This document shows positions 24,776-33,665 of a stretch of 64,000 nucleotides of DNA, piece after piece. Numbering within the stretch: position 1 is the stretch's first letter; each line of letters begins with the position of its first letter. The notes under the pieces were generated by a model. It was not told the DNA's origin. It ran no database searches and saw nothing but the letters and a program-made list of their open reading frames with translations. Position numbers and translations under genes: made by a program. The stretch is from Gemmatimonadota bacterium (GTDB lineage: Bacteria; Gemmatimonadota; Gemmatimonadetes; Gemmatimonadales; Gemmatimonadaceae): positions 124,001 through 188,000 of the forward strand of contig JAJPIM010000006.1 in assembly GCA_021324775.1 (NCBI GenBank). The letters run 5' to 3'.

Positions 24776-24808
24776 ATGGACGGAGTACGGCGGGAGGGAG
24801 CCCAGTGA
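24776..24808 (+). CDS. Possible 10-residue leader peptide coupled to hisA
   Basis: ATG 24776 is preceded by GAAGGAG at a normal distance and reads MDGVRREGAQ, then TGA at 24806-24808, which overlaps the GTG start of hisA at 24805. The peptide has no His run, so this is not a classic his attenuator; translational coupling is the simplest role if it is expressed. hisA also has its own GGGAGG site inside this frame, so the leader could be chance. Confidence 0.35.
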   Translation: MDGVRREGAQ

Positions 24809-25518
24809 TCGTGATTCCCGCGCTCGACCTGCGCGCGGGCGCCGCGGTGCGGCTCGCCGGCGGAGAATACAGTCGCGAGCAACTGCGGATCGGGGATCCG
24901 CTGGCAGTCGCGCGCATGTGGGAGCGCGTCGGATTCCGGCAGTTGCATATCGTCGATCTCGACGCGGCGTTCGGCATCGGCGCGAACGAGCAGGTCATCG
25001 GCGACGTACTAGCCAGCACGCGGATGGATGTCCAGGTCGGCGGCGGTATTCGGACCGACGACCATATCGAGGGCCTGCTCGAGCGCGGCGCGCGGCGTGT
25101 CGTCGTCGGCACGCAGGCGCTCGAGGACGCGGAGTGGCTCGACGACGCCGCGGCCCGATTCCCGCACGAGTTGATTGTTGCGGCGGACGTCCGCGACCGG
25201 CGCGTCGTCACCCGGGGGTGGCTTCACACGCTGCCCGCGGACATTATCGAGACGGTGCACGAGCTCAATGACCTCCCGCTCGCCGGTGTGCTGGTGACCG
25301 CGGTTCACCGCCAGGGTCTCCAGCGCGGGACGGATCTCGCGTTGATGGAAGACGTGGCCGGTGCGGCCTCCATCCCGGTGTACGCGGCCGGCGGGATCGC
25401 GTCGCTCGATGACCTGCGCGCGCTGTCGGACCGCGGCGTCTCCGCCGCGATCGTCGGCCTGGCACTCTACTCCGGTGCGATCGACCCGCGCGCGGCCGCG
25501 GGAGAGTTCGAGGAATGA
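24805..25518 (+). CDS. hisA: Phosphoribosylformimino-5-aminoimidazole carboxamide ribotide isomerase
   Basis: 237 residues from GTG 24805, with GGAGGGAG upstream. Converts ProFAR to PRFAR, step four of histidine synthesis. (beta-alpha)8 barrel: PALDLRAGAAVRL at the start carries the general acid/base Asp8, VQVGGGIRT is the first phosphate-binding loop, LIVAADVRDRRV carries the second catalytic Asp (about 128), VTAVHRQGLQRG is loop 5/6, and YAAGGIASLDDL with VGLALYSG is the second phosphate-binding half. Length matches the family. The stop overlaps the next start as ATGA (25515-25518), so hisA and hisN are coupled. The other his genes are not in the window. Confidence 0.96.
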   Translation: MIVIPALDLRAGAAVRLAGGEYSREQLRIGDPLAVARMWERVGFRQLHIVDLDAAFGIGANEQVIGDVLASTRMDVQVGGGIRTDDHIEGLLERGARRVVVGTQALEDAEWLDDAAARFPHELIVAADVRDRRVVTRGWLHTLPADIIETVHELNDLPLAGVLVTAVHRQGLQRGTDLALMEDVAGAASIPVYAAGGIASLDDLRALSDRGVSAAIVGLALYSGAIDPRAAAGEFEE

Positions 25519-26489
25519 CGCCCCGCCGGACGAGTCGCGGCTCGGGCGCGGCACGCGTGACGGACGGCATGGACGGCGGGGTATCCGACCGCGCGAGCCG
25601 CCCCGTCCCCGACGATGTGGGACGCGACCACGTGGCTGAAGGCTCGCCGGCGCTCCTGCACGCGGTCGCGGAGCTCGCGCGCCTCGCCGGCGATGTCGCA
25701 CTCGGGTATTTCGATCAGGCGCGGCGCTCCGAGCTGCCGGTCAGTTACAAGGCCGACGGCTCCCCCGTGACGGCTGCGGACCGGGGGGCCGAAGCCGCGG
25801 CCCGCGAATGGATCGAGCGCCACTTCCGGATGGACGGAATCCTTGGCGAAGAGCTGGGCCTGATCCGGCCCCGCGCGCGCCGGCGCTGGGTGCTGGATCC
25901 GATCGATGGGACGAAGAGCTTCCTGCGCGGCGTGCCGCTGTGGGGCACGCTCGTCGCGGTGGCCGAAGGCGAGGCGGTGCTGGCGGGCGCGATCTACTGC
26001 GCCGCCGCCGGGGAGATGGTCGCGGCCGCCGTGGGCCAGGGCTGCTGGTGGAACGGCGCGCGATGCCGCGTGTCGGCCGAGGATGATCTCTCGCGCGCCA
26101 CGGTGCTGACCACCGACGATCGCTTCCCCGTGGTGACCGCCGACGCCGGTGCGAGTGCGGCGCTCGTGCGCAGCGAGCGTGAGCGAATGCTCGCCGGATG
26201 GAATCGCGTGGCGGAGCGCGCCGCCATCGGCCGCACCTGGGGCGATTGCTACGGATATCTCCTCGTCGCCACCGGCCGCGCGGAAGCGATGATGGATGCG
26301 GTGATGGCGCCGTGGGACACCGCGGCGCTGCATCCCGTCATTACCGAGGCGGGCGGATGGTTCACCGACTGGGCCGGCGTGCCGACGGCATTCGGCGGCA
26401 GCAGCGTCGCGACCAATGCCGCGCTGGGCCCCAGGATCCGCGCGTTGCTGCACGTCGGGCGCAAAGCGGCCATGGGAACGAAGACCTAG
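25515..26489 (+). CDS. hisN: Inositol-monophosphatase-family phosphatase, probable histidinol-phosphatase
   Basis: 324 residues. The ATG sits in the ATGA overlap with hisA; the first 40 residues are low-complexity, so an internal start is possible. IMPase motifs: GEELG (111-115), DPIDGTKSF (128-136, metal ligands Asp128, Asp131), and APWDTAALHPVITEAGGWF (WD motif, third metal Asp). Mg2+-dependent removal of phosphate from L-histidinol phosphate is inferred from the hisA pairing and matches the HisN branch of this family; by sequence alone it could be an inositol or sugar phosphatase. The insert RWVLDPIDGTKSFLRG with Arg-Gly-Val-Pro-Leu-Trp is shared with HisN-type enzymes. Confidence 0.88.
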   Translation: MTPRRTSRGSGAARVTDGMDGGVSDRASRPVPDDVGRDHVAEGSPALLHAVAELARLAGDVALGYFDQARRSELPVSYKADGSPVTAADRGAEAAAREWIERHFRMDGILGEELGLIRPRARRRWVLDPIDGTKSFLRGVPLWGTLVAVAEGEAVLAGAIYCAAAGEMVAAAVGQGCWWNGARCRVSAEDDLSRATVLTTDDRFPVVTADAGASAALVRSERERMLAGWNRVAERAAIGRTWGDCYGYLLVATGRAEAMMDAVMAPWDTAALHPVITEAGGWFTDWAGVPTAFGGSSVATNAALGPRIRALLHVGRKAAMGTKT

Positions 26490-26500
26490 CACCCGGGCCG

Positions 26501-27799
26501 CTAGAACTCGTCCACGACGCCCCGCGACACGCGCGTAGTGTCGCCCGCGTAGGCGAACGCCACGTGCTTCATGTAGGTGCGAGCCACACGCTGGATGTCG
26601 GTGGGCGTGACTTTGCGCAGCTCATCGACGAACCGGTCCGCTTCGCGATAGTCGCCCCGATACAGCTCGGCGCGCACGAGCAGGTTCGCCTGGTCCGCGT
26701 TGGTCTCGTTGTCCAGGAAGTATTCGGTGATGAATTGCTGGACCAGGCGGTCGAGCGCCCCGGGATCGACCAGGTTGCTCTGCAACGCGCCCAGCTCGTG
26801 ACGCATGATCTGGAGCACCGAGTCGGGCGCGACGGTCGTGACGTAGAATCCACCCGATGAGAGCGCCCGGTCCACGAACGGCGCGTTGACGGCGTACGAC
26901 AGATTGCGCCGCGACCGGATCTCCTGAAAGAACTGGCCGGAGAGCGCCGCGGCGGCCACGCGGAGCGCCTGATAGTCCGCGCTCGACGCGGGCGGTCCCT
27001 GGTAATATCCGAGGATGTAGTTCGTCGGCAGCTCGCGTTGGCGCGCCACGAGCACGCTCTGCGCGAGCGGCGACGCTTGCGGGACCGTCCAGTGGTACGT
27101 ACCGGCGGGGAGATGCCCAAGTGTCGCGTGCACGATCTGCGTAACGCGCGCCGGCACTACGTTGCCGACCACCACCACGAGCAGGCGTGACCTGACGATC
27201 TGCGTCTGCTCGTACGCGCGGAGCTGCGCCCGCGTGATGCCGCCGATGGAATGCTCGGTCCCGGCCAGCGGCCGCCCGTACGCGGTGCCGGCGTAGGTCG
27301 CGCTGTCCGCGAGATACTCGACGAGCGCGTCCGGACTGTCGCCGCGCTGCCGCACGGCCGAACGGTACTGCTCCCGGATCAGTTCCACGTCCGCGGAGTC
27401 GAGCAACGGATACATCAGGCGGTCGGCCATGACGGCCCACGTCGAGTCGAACGTCGCGGACGTGGCCCGCACGCCCAGTGTGGTCCAGTCGGCCGCGGGC
27501 TCCACGACGATCGCGGTGCCGAGCCGCGCCATCGTCTGCCGGAGCCGGTCGCGGCTGTAGTGCCGCGTCCCCCGCTCGGAGACGTCGAGCAGGAAGGATT
27601 CGATGCCGGCGTTGTCGTTCGTCACCTGCCGGAGTCCGCCCAGCAGGTACACGTTGGCCGTCACGACGTCGTTGGCGGAGACGCGCCGGACGATCACCGG
27701 GATCCCGTCCACGACAATGCGGCTCGTCGCAGTGTCCGGTGCCGCGGGCACCGCGCCGGAGGACGCGAGGGCGGCCGCCAGGGCCAGGACGGCGATCAC
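26501..27799 (-). CDS. M16-family peptidase-like protein, non-catalytic partner
   Basis: 432 residues. GTG 27799 lies in a GTGA overlap with the upstream gene's stop and has GGAGG six bases before it, so this start is secure. Signal peptide: VLALAAALASSGAVPAA. The M16 fold is recognisable (NVYLLGGLRQVTNDNAG, LLDVSERGTRHYSR, VVVVGNVVPARV, FQEIRSRRNLSYAVNAP, the last being the conserved R-x-x-x-x-x-Y near the C-terminal half) but the metal motif HxxEH is replaced by NDNAGIESFLL, so there is no zinc site. This matches the beta-type subunit that pairs with an active partner, here the gene upstream. A periplasmic heterodimer is inferred. Confidence 0.9.
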   Translation of the reverse strand: MIAVLALAAALASSGAVPAAPDTATSRIVVDGIPVIVRRVSANDVVTANVYLLGGLRQVTNDNAGIESFLLDVSERGTRHYSRDRLRQTMARLGTAIVVEPAADWTTLGVRATSATFDSTWAVMADRLMYPLLDSADVELIREQYRSAVRQRGDSPDALVEYLADSATYAGTAYGRPLAGTEHSIGGITRAQLRAYEQTQIVRSRLLVVVVGNVVPARVTQIVHATLGHLPAGTYHWTVPQASPLAQSVLVARQRELPTNYILGYYQGPPASSADYQALRVAAAALSGQFFQEIRSRRNLSYAVNAPFVDRALSSGGFYVTTVAPDSVLQIMRHELGALQSNLVDPGALDRLVQQFITEYFLDNETNADQANLLVRAELYRGDYREADRFVDELRKVTPTDIQRVARTYMKHVAFAYAGDTTRVSRGVVDEF

Positions 27800-29253
27800 T
27801 GGACGCCTCCGGTGAGGTCCGCTTCGGTCAGGTTGATCGACTGCCGGTCGGCCGGCGAGATCACCACACCGGTCACGCGCGGCTTCCCGACGATGTACTT
27901 GCGGGCGTACGCCGCGAGGTCGGTGTTGGTCTGGTTCGCCATGTTGTCGACGTAGCCGAGGTAGTACTCGATGCTCGCGACGCTCCACCAGAACCCGACG
28001 GTGTGGGCGTATCCGGACGCGCGCTCGCGCCCGAATGCCGAGTTGACGGCGCGCTGGGCTTTGACTTCGGCGAGTTGCTCTGGGCTGACGTAGCCCACAC
28101 TGTCGAAGCGCGCGATTTCCTTGTCGAGCGCCGCGAGCGCCGCGCGCAGTTTCCCGGGCGTCGTCTGGCCGCTGATGCTGATCGGCCCCGTGTGATCCAG
28201 CGTGTAGTAGTTGACGCCGATGTCCTGGAATAACCCGCTGTCGACGAGGCGCTGCTGGAACGCCGAGACGGGCTGGTTGAGCGCGTCGGAGAACACGTCC
28301 GCCGCGTATGTCGATGCCGGATCCGACCGCACGCTCGGCCCCTGCCATTCGATGAGGATCGTCACTGCCCCGACCGGCGCCTCGGCGATCACGGCCTGGC
28401 TCCCGGTCAGCGGCGGGATCGGCGGAATCGGATACGCGACGAACGGGTCGGGCTGGCGCGGCCAGTCGCCGAAGATCTCCTGCGCGAGTAAGAACACGCG
28501 TTCCGCGTCGACGTCCCCGGTGACGATGAGCGCCGAGTTGTTGGGGACGTAGTAGCGATGCTGGATCTCGCGCATCTGCTCCGGCGTCACGTGACGGACC
28601 ACGTCACGGTCGCCGATCACGTTCTTCCGGCTCCAGTTTCCGGGATACAGTTTCTGGTCCATCGTCTGCGTCATCTGGAAGAACGGGCTCGCCTCCTGGC
28701 GGTCGTACTCGCCCAGGACGACCTCTTTTTCCCGCGCCAGCTCCGGCGACAGAAAGAGCGGGCCGCGAAGGGCCGCCGCCATGAAGCGGAGCGCGCCCGC
28801 GAGGCTGTCGGATGGCAGCGTGAGGTAGTAGCTCACGCTCTCTTCCTTGGTGGTGCCGTTGAAGACGGCGCCGAGATCGGCGGCGTGCTCGACGAACGCG
28901 TCGGGCTCGGGGTAGGTCTCGTTCGCCTTGAAGAACATGTGCTCGTACATGTGCGCGAGGCCGGCGTATTCCGGACTCTGCGTGAACGATCCGTTGCGCA
29001 CGTCGATCTCGACCGTCGCCAGCGGCACGCCGTGGTTCTCGACGACGACGAGTTGGAGCCCGTTGTCGAGGACGCGACGCCGCGTGGCACGCTCGAGTAT
29101 CGCCCGTTCCGATGCCGGTCCGGTCCCGGGTACGGCCGGCCCGGCGCTGGCCGGCGTACCCGCCGTGGCCTTGGCGGGCCTCCCCGGCGGCGTGGCCTGC
29201 TGCGCGTGAACGCCGGCGACGGGGATCGTGGCGGTCGTGACGATCGCGGCCAT
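27796..29253 (-). CDS. M16-family zinc metallopeptidase, catalytic partner
   Basis: 485 residues from ATG 29253; a TTG at 29286 would add 11 residues (HQARPAAACA...) and give a better signal peptide, so the start is uncertain. A signal sequence (IVTTATIPVAGVHA) leads to the peptidase domain: the zinc motif HMYEH (HxxEH, about 30 residues after VVENHG) with the distal Glu in the usual region (TTKEESVSYYLTLP). Second-half features: IVTGDVDAERVF, and the substrate-binding R-Y region. Probably a processing or quality-control protease of the periplasm. Paired by GTGA overlap with the non-catalytic gene downstream. Its 5' end lies close to that of murB on the other strand. Confidence 0.9.
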   Translation of the reverse strand: MAAIVTTATIPVAGVHAQQATPPGRPAKATAGTPASAGPAVPGTGPASERAILERATRRRVLDNGLQLVVVENHGVPLATVEIDVRNGSFTQSPEYAGLAHMYEHMFFKANETYPEPDAFVEHAADLGAVFNGTTKEESVSYYLTLPSDSLAGALRFMAAALRGPLFLSPELAREKEVVLGEYDRQEASPFFQMTQTMDQKLYPGNWSRKNVIGDRDVVRHVTPEQMREIQHRYYVPNNSALIVTGDVDAERVFLLAQEIFGDWPRQPDPFVAYPIPPIPPLTGSQAVIAEAPVGAVTILIEWQGPSVRSDPASTYAADVFSDALNQPVSAFQQRLVDSGLFQDIGVNYYTLDHTGPISISGQTTPGKLRAALAALDKEIARFDSVGYVSPEQLAEVKAQRAVNSAFGRERASGYAHTVGFWWSVASIEYYLGYVDNMANQTNTDLAAYARKYIVGKPRVTGVVISPADRQSINLTEADLTGGVQ

Positions 29254-29347
29254 GGCGCACGCGGCCGCCGGCCGGGCCTGATGCAATGCCCATGATATGC
29301 TACGCGTTGTGGCGGACCACGCGCGGCGGCACATTCTACCTGACTGC

Positions 29348-30298
29348 ATGGCGACGATTCTCTCGGATGACACGCTTGGCGCGCTGGCAGCGCGGCTGGA
29401 CGGCTCGCGGCTCCGCCGCGACGAACCGCTCGCGCCGTACACGACGTTCAGGATCGGCGGACCCGCGGATCTGCTGTACGATGCCACGTCGGCGGACGAT
29501 CTCGCAAATGCCGTGCTGTCCGCTCGCGCGCTCGGCGTACCGTATTTCGTGCTCGGGCTGGGTGCCAACATTCTGGTCGGGGATCGGGGTGTACGAGGTC
29601 TCGTGATTCGGAACACCGCTCGCCAGTTCGCGTTCCATCACGACGGCCGTCTGTGGGTGGAAAGCGGCGCGGTGCTCGGCCGGCTGATTCCCGAGGCGGT
29701 CGTGCGTGGATGGTCCGGGCTCGAGCATTACGTGGGCATTCCGACGACGATCGGCGGCGCGATCTGGCAGAATCTCCACTTTCTCTCGCCGGCGCCAGCC
29801 CGCGAACGCACGATGTTCATCGAGGAGATCTTCACCTCGGGCGATTTGCTGAAAGAATCGGGAGAACGCGCCAGCGCCGATCGCGAGGCCATGGCGTTCG
29901 GGTATGACACCAGCGCGCTGCATCACACGAGGGACGTCGTGCTGTCGGTGACCTTTCAGCTCGCCCGCGGCGAGCCCGCGGACATGCACCGGGTCATGCA
30001 GGAGAACCTGAGCTGGCGCGGTGCCAAGCACCCGTGGCTCGCGCTCTATCCGAGCGCGGGATCGATCTTCAAGAAGATCGAGGGCGTCGGTGCCGGGCGG
30101 CTGATCGACCAGGCGGGCCTCAAGGGGTTTCGGCACGGCGATGCGCAGATCTCGAATGTGCACGCCAACATCGTCGTCAATCTCGGTCACGCGACGGCGA
30201 GCGATGTCCGCGGCCTGATCGCGATCGCGCAGGATTCCGTCTGGGAGAAGTTCCAGCAGCGGCTCGAGCCGGAGATCGGGTTCATCGGAGAGTTCTGA
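29348..30298 (+). CDS. murB: UDP-N-acetylenolpyruvoylglucosamine reductase
   Basis: 316 residues from ATG 29348; an in-frame ATG at 29297 would add 17 residues and neither has a clear ribosome-binding site. Reduces UDP-GlcNAc-enolpyruvate with NADPH and FAD to UDP-MurNAc in the cytoplasm. FAD-binding domain: YTTFRIGGPADLL, VLGLGANILVGDRGVRG (typical G-x-G-S/A-N-x-L), EHYVGIPTTIGGA. C-terminal MurB domain: YPSAGSIFKKIEG with the catalytic Ser in the SxGSxFK context, QAGLKGFRHGDAQISNVHANIVVN, and a terminal Glu near GFIGEF. The insert between the domains is short, as in type II MurB. It is monocistronic and divergent from the M16 pair. Confidence 0.95.
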   Translation: MATILSDDTLGALAARLDGSRLRRDEPLAPYTTFRIGGPADLLYDATSADDLANAVLSARALGVPYFVLGLGANILVGDRGVRGLVIRNTARQFAFHHDGRLWVESGAVLGRLIPEAVVRGWSGLEHYVGIPTTIGGAIWQNLHFLSPAPARERTMFIEEIFTSGDLLKESGERASADREAMAFGYDTSALHHTRDVVLSVTFQLARGEPADMHRVMQENLSWRGAKHPWLALYPSAGSIFKKIEGVGAGRLIDQAGLKGFRHGDAQISNVHANIVVNLGHATASDVRGLIAIAQDSVWEKFQQRLEPEIGFIGEF

Positions 30299-30337
30299 GG
30301 AGAGTGCGGCCGGAGCCCTGAGAGTGGCGCCGCACGG

Positions 30338-32671
30338 CTAGAGCGCCGCGCCAAGCCGCACCACGAATTGGACACGGGCACCCCGGTCGAAGGATCGCGC
30401 GATGCCGGCTCCCGCGGCACCGCCGAAGAACCGGAGGATGAGGTCGGCCGACGTGCGAATGCCGTTGGTCGGGCTCGACGCGGGAATGGGAGTGCCGGCC
30501 GAGTCGCGCAGCACCACGTTCGTCGCCGGATCGACCCGTGAACCAAGCGCGATCAGCGCGCGGCGCGCCGATGCGGTCGATGCGTCGGCCCATCCGCTCT
30601 GCAGGCCGGCCGCGAGCGCGGGCGCCGGGCTGGGGAGCACGACCCCGCCCAGGCGGAGCGGCGCGTTCCAGAATGGCAGCGCGTACAGCACTTCGCCCTG
30701 CACCACCGCCGCACGGTCACCGCCGAATTGCTTGTAGTCGTAGGCGAGCAATCCCTCGGTGATCCCGATCTCGAACAGTTGCTGCGGTGGGATCACGGAT
30801 CCCGCCACGATCCCCCCATCGGCACGGCCGAGGAAAGTGAACGGTCCGAACGCCCGGTCGCCCGACACGCGCGCCTCGGCGCGCTGCCACCCGATCTCGC
30901 CGCCCGCTGCCTCGTAGTGCAGCCGCACTCCCACGCCCTGCTGGACGAACCCCGCGTCCACACCCGGATGGATGTCGATCGTGAACGCACCACGGAGGTA
31001 GCGGCCGGGGAGCACGTTCCGATTGGGGCGGAATAGCGAATCGGCCAACAGCACTCGCGGCGGGAAGATGCCACGCGTGATGCGCGCACGGTCGCCCGCG
31101 TCCTCGCCCGGACCGCCCTCGATTCGCACCACGACGCCAGGGCCGTCGCCCGTACCGAGCCATCGGTGCACCGCATACGCGGTCGCGGCGCGACGGTCGA
31201 CGTAGTCGTAGTCATCCTGGACGAGGAGCGCCTCGAGCAGGGGACCGCTCGTGAACACGGTGCGGAAGTCGTTCGTGTTGTCGAGGGTGCGCGACGCGCC
31301 GGCGCCGAGGAGCCACGGCCCCTGTCTCCATTCGAGCGTGGTGCCGGCCCGCGCGGTACGCTCGGTCCACGCCCATCCGGCGTTGGCGCGCAGCACGAGC
31401 CCGGGGGCTGCATCGCGGAACCGGAGGGTGCCGCCAGCGCCCGTGAACAGCCCCTCGACGCGATCGAAGTGGATGAAATCCGCGACCTGCCGGGTCCCGA
31501 AGTCGGCTCGCGGAGGACCCGTCGTGCGCCACTGGTCCGGCATGAATGCGGCGAAATCATCGGCACGCACGCTGGTGGTCGCCGCACCGAGGGGCGCCTG
31601 CCACGCCGTAAACCCCGACACACTGTCGGCCGGGGCAAAGGTGAGTGTGTGCGGAAGCATCCGCATCCGGCCGGCCGCTGGTATGCTGTCACGGAAGTTG
31701 GTGTCCGGCGTCGCTGCGCCCGCGCCCAGGGCTGGGCCGCCGGCCGTCACGCTCGTGTCCGCGCTCGTGTCGTTGACGGCGTATTCGCCGAAGTGCGACA
31801 CGATGCGCAGGAGTGTCCGGCTCTCCCCGGCCACGGGCGAACCCACTTCGACCTCGATGCGCTGGGCCGATGGAAGCCAGTACCGGCCGCTGGCCTCACG
31901 GTTCGTGAGATCGATGAATGCGACTCCCTGGATCGCGAGCGCCTCGAGGCGCGCGCCGAGTTTGGCGTGGCCGCCCACCGCCTCGAACGCGCCGCGCATT
32001 CGCACGATCTCGGCGTACCGGAGATCGACGTCGATGTCGCCCTCGAACACCACGACGCGGCGCGCGAGATGCGTGCGCGGCGCGATGTGGATGCGCGCCA
32101 CCGGGATCGTCTGGCCGTTCACGCGGATGGTGACCGCGGTGTCGCCGCCCCAATAGCGATAGACCTGTTCCCGGTCCCGCCCGAACGGATGAACGACTCG
32201 CACGAGGGTGTCGCGCGCGGCCGCCCGCCGGGCGCGGCGCGTCGTGTCGCCACCGAGGAACAGACCGAGCCGGTTGCCGTAGAGGACGGGAACAGCCCAC
32301 GCCTGTTTGAGGACGCTCAGCGCCGAGATGTCGAACCCAGCCAATCGCGACCGGTATCCGACGACGCGCTGCGTGAACGCGCCGCTCCGCTGCCATCGCG
32401 CGACGGTCGCGACCTGCTCGACCTGTGTCGCGCCTTCTCTCCCATCGGGACTGCGCAGCAATACCGAGAGCTCGCTCTCGATGGTCACGCGATAGGAATT
32501 GAGCCCGGGCGGCACGGTGGCATTCCGCGCCGCAACCCGGCCAGCCAGCGCGCGCAGCATCGGCGTCGCATAGACGGAATCCGGCGCGGAGTCGGGCAGC
32601 GGCACGCGGGGCACTCCCTGAAGCGCCTGCGGTCCGATGACGGCCGCGAGCACCGCAAACAGGGGTAACAC
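30338..32671 (-). CDS. Large secreted protein with C-terminal Omp85-like beta-barrel
   Basis: 777 residues from GTG 32671 (no good Shine-Dalgarno). Signal peptide LPLFAVLAAVIG. An N-terminal domain of about 330 residues has a jelly-roll-like strand pattern (VVVFEGDIDVDLRYAEIVRMRG), a Ser/Thr/Asp-rich stretch follows, and about 350 residues of outer-membrane barrel end in LILRFFGGAAGAGIARSFDRG, VQFVVRLGAAL. The final FVVR-LG strand and the late R-S-F-D-R-G resemble the last strands of Omp85/patatin-associated barrels. I do not recognise a named family. Convergent with murB; a weak seven-bp stem (GTGCGGC/GCCGCAC, 30304-30335) lies between them. Confidence 0.7.
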   Translation of the reverse strand: MLPLFAVLAAVIGPQALQGVPRVPLPDSAPDSVYATPMLRALAGRVAARNATVPPGLNSYRVTIESELSVLLRSPDGREGATQVEQVATVARWQRSGAFTQRVVGYRSRLAGFDISALSVLKQAWAVPVLYGNRLGLFLGGDTTRRARRAAARDTLVRVVHPFGRDREQVYRYWGGDTAVTIRVNGQTIPVARIHIAPRTHLARRVVVFEGDIDVDLRYAEIVRMRGAFEAVGGHAKLGARLEALAIQGVAFIDLTNREASGRYWLPSAQRIEVEVGSPVAGESRTLLRIVSHFGEYAVNDTSADTSVTAGGPALGAGAATPDTNFRDSIPAAGRMRMLPHTLTFAPADSVSGFTAWQAPLGAATTSVRADDFAAFMPDQWRTTGPPRADFGTRQVADFIHFDRVEGLFTGAGGTLRFRDAAPGLVLRANAGWAWTERTARAGTTLEWRQGPWLLGAGASRTLDNTNDFRTVFTSGPLLEALLVQDDYDYVDRRAATAYAVHRWLGTGDGPGVVVRIEGGPGEDAGDRARITRGIFPPRVLLADSLFRPNRNVLPGRYLRGAFTIDIHPGVDAGFVQQGVGVRLHYEAAGGEIGWQRAEARVSGDRAFGPFTFLGRADGGIVAGSVIPPQQLFEIGITEGLLAYDYKQFGGDRAAVVQGEVLYALPFWNAPLRLGGVVLPSPAPALAAGLQSGWADASTASARRALIALGSRVDPATNVVLRDSAGTPIPASSPTNGIRTSADLILRFFGGAAGAGIARSFDRGARVQFVVRLGAAL

Positions 32672-32789
32672 TCAGCGGGCCACAGGTTTGCGTTGTCGCA
32701 TGAGAGGCAGAAAGATGACCGCTGTCGCAGTCCTGAGGCGGACGGCGAGCGCTGGTCAGATCCGGCGCAGCGAGGTCATCTTTGAAGAT

Positions 32790-33599
32790 ATGGCTGCTCG
32801 CGCGAGACCGGCGTTGGTACCACCCGGCATGGCGTCGTATTGGCAGGCGACCCGGGCGCCACGATACAGCGTGCTCTTTGCGCTGCCGCTGCTGCTGCTG
32901 TACGAAGCGATGGCCGCGTTTCTCCCCACGGGCCGCGGGCCCGAGCTGCGTAACGGCGCCGACGTATTGCTCTGGGATTTCTTTCTGACGGTGGCGGGCA
33001 AGCAGTACGCGCCACTCGTGTTCGGCCTGTCGCTCATCGGGTTCGGTGTGTGGCTGGTCGCCCGCGACTTGCGCTCGACGCGGGCGCCGCTCGAAGGGCG
33101 GTTCTTCCTCGGCATGGCCGGCGAGTCGTTCGTGCTCGCGCTGTGCTTCGGCTCCGTGGTGGGTACGCTCACCGCGCACCTGGTGCAGTCCGTCGTGCGG
33201 CCCGGCGCCGCTGCCGCGTGGGTGATGATGGCGTCGTCGCCGGCCGGCGGCGGCCCGCTTGCGAGCGCACCGGCTGCCACGCGCGTGATGCTCTCACTCG
33301 GCGCCGGTCTGTACGAGGAGCTGCTCTTTCGCGTGATTCTCGTCTCGGGGATCGCGCTGATCGCGCGGCGCGTGTTCGGCTGGCGGCCGTGGATCGCCGG
33401 CACGGTCGCGGTGAGCGTGTCGGCGCTGACCTTCGCGGCGTTCCATTACATCGGTCCCTACGGCGACCCGTTGCGCCTCGACTCGTTCGTGTTTCGCCTG
33501 CTGGGGGGCATCGCTTTCAGCATTCTCTACGTGAGTCGTGGATTCGGCATTACCGCCTGGACCCACGCCTGCTACGACCTGCTGGTACTCGTAGCGTAG
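32790..33599 (+). CDS. CPBP-family intramembrane metalloprotease (CAAX protease-like)
   Basis: 269 residues from ATG 32790; the frame is open further left (ATG 32715 is possible). At least seven TM helices. All three catalytic motifs are present: EELLFR (Glu176, Glu177), FAAFHYIG (His219), and THACYDL (His259, Asp263). Family members process prenylated or signal-bearing proteins or protect against bacteriocins; in bacteria the substrate is usually unknown. It is divergent from the Omp85-like gene, without adjacent bacteriocin genes. Confidence 0.92.
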   Translation: MAARARPALVPPGMASYWQATRAPRYSVLFALPLLLLYEAMAAFLPTGRGPELRNGADVLLWDFFLTVAGKQYAPLVFGLSLIGFGVWLVARDLRSTRAPLEGRFFLGMAGESFVLALCFGSVVGTLTAHLVQSVVRPGAAAAWVMMASSPAGGGPLASAPAATRVMLSLGAGLYEELLFRVILVSGIALIARRVFGWRPWIAGTVAVSVSALTFAAFHYIGPYGDPLRLDSFVFRLLGGIAFSILYVSRGFGITAWTHACYDLLVLVA

Positions 33600-33665
33600 G
33601 AGCCGCGGCTGGCGGCTGGCGGCCAGTAGCTGGCCGCACATGCGCCACCAACCGCCTCGCGATTG

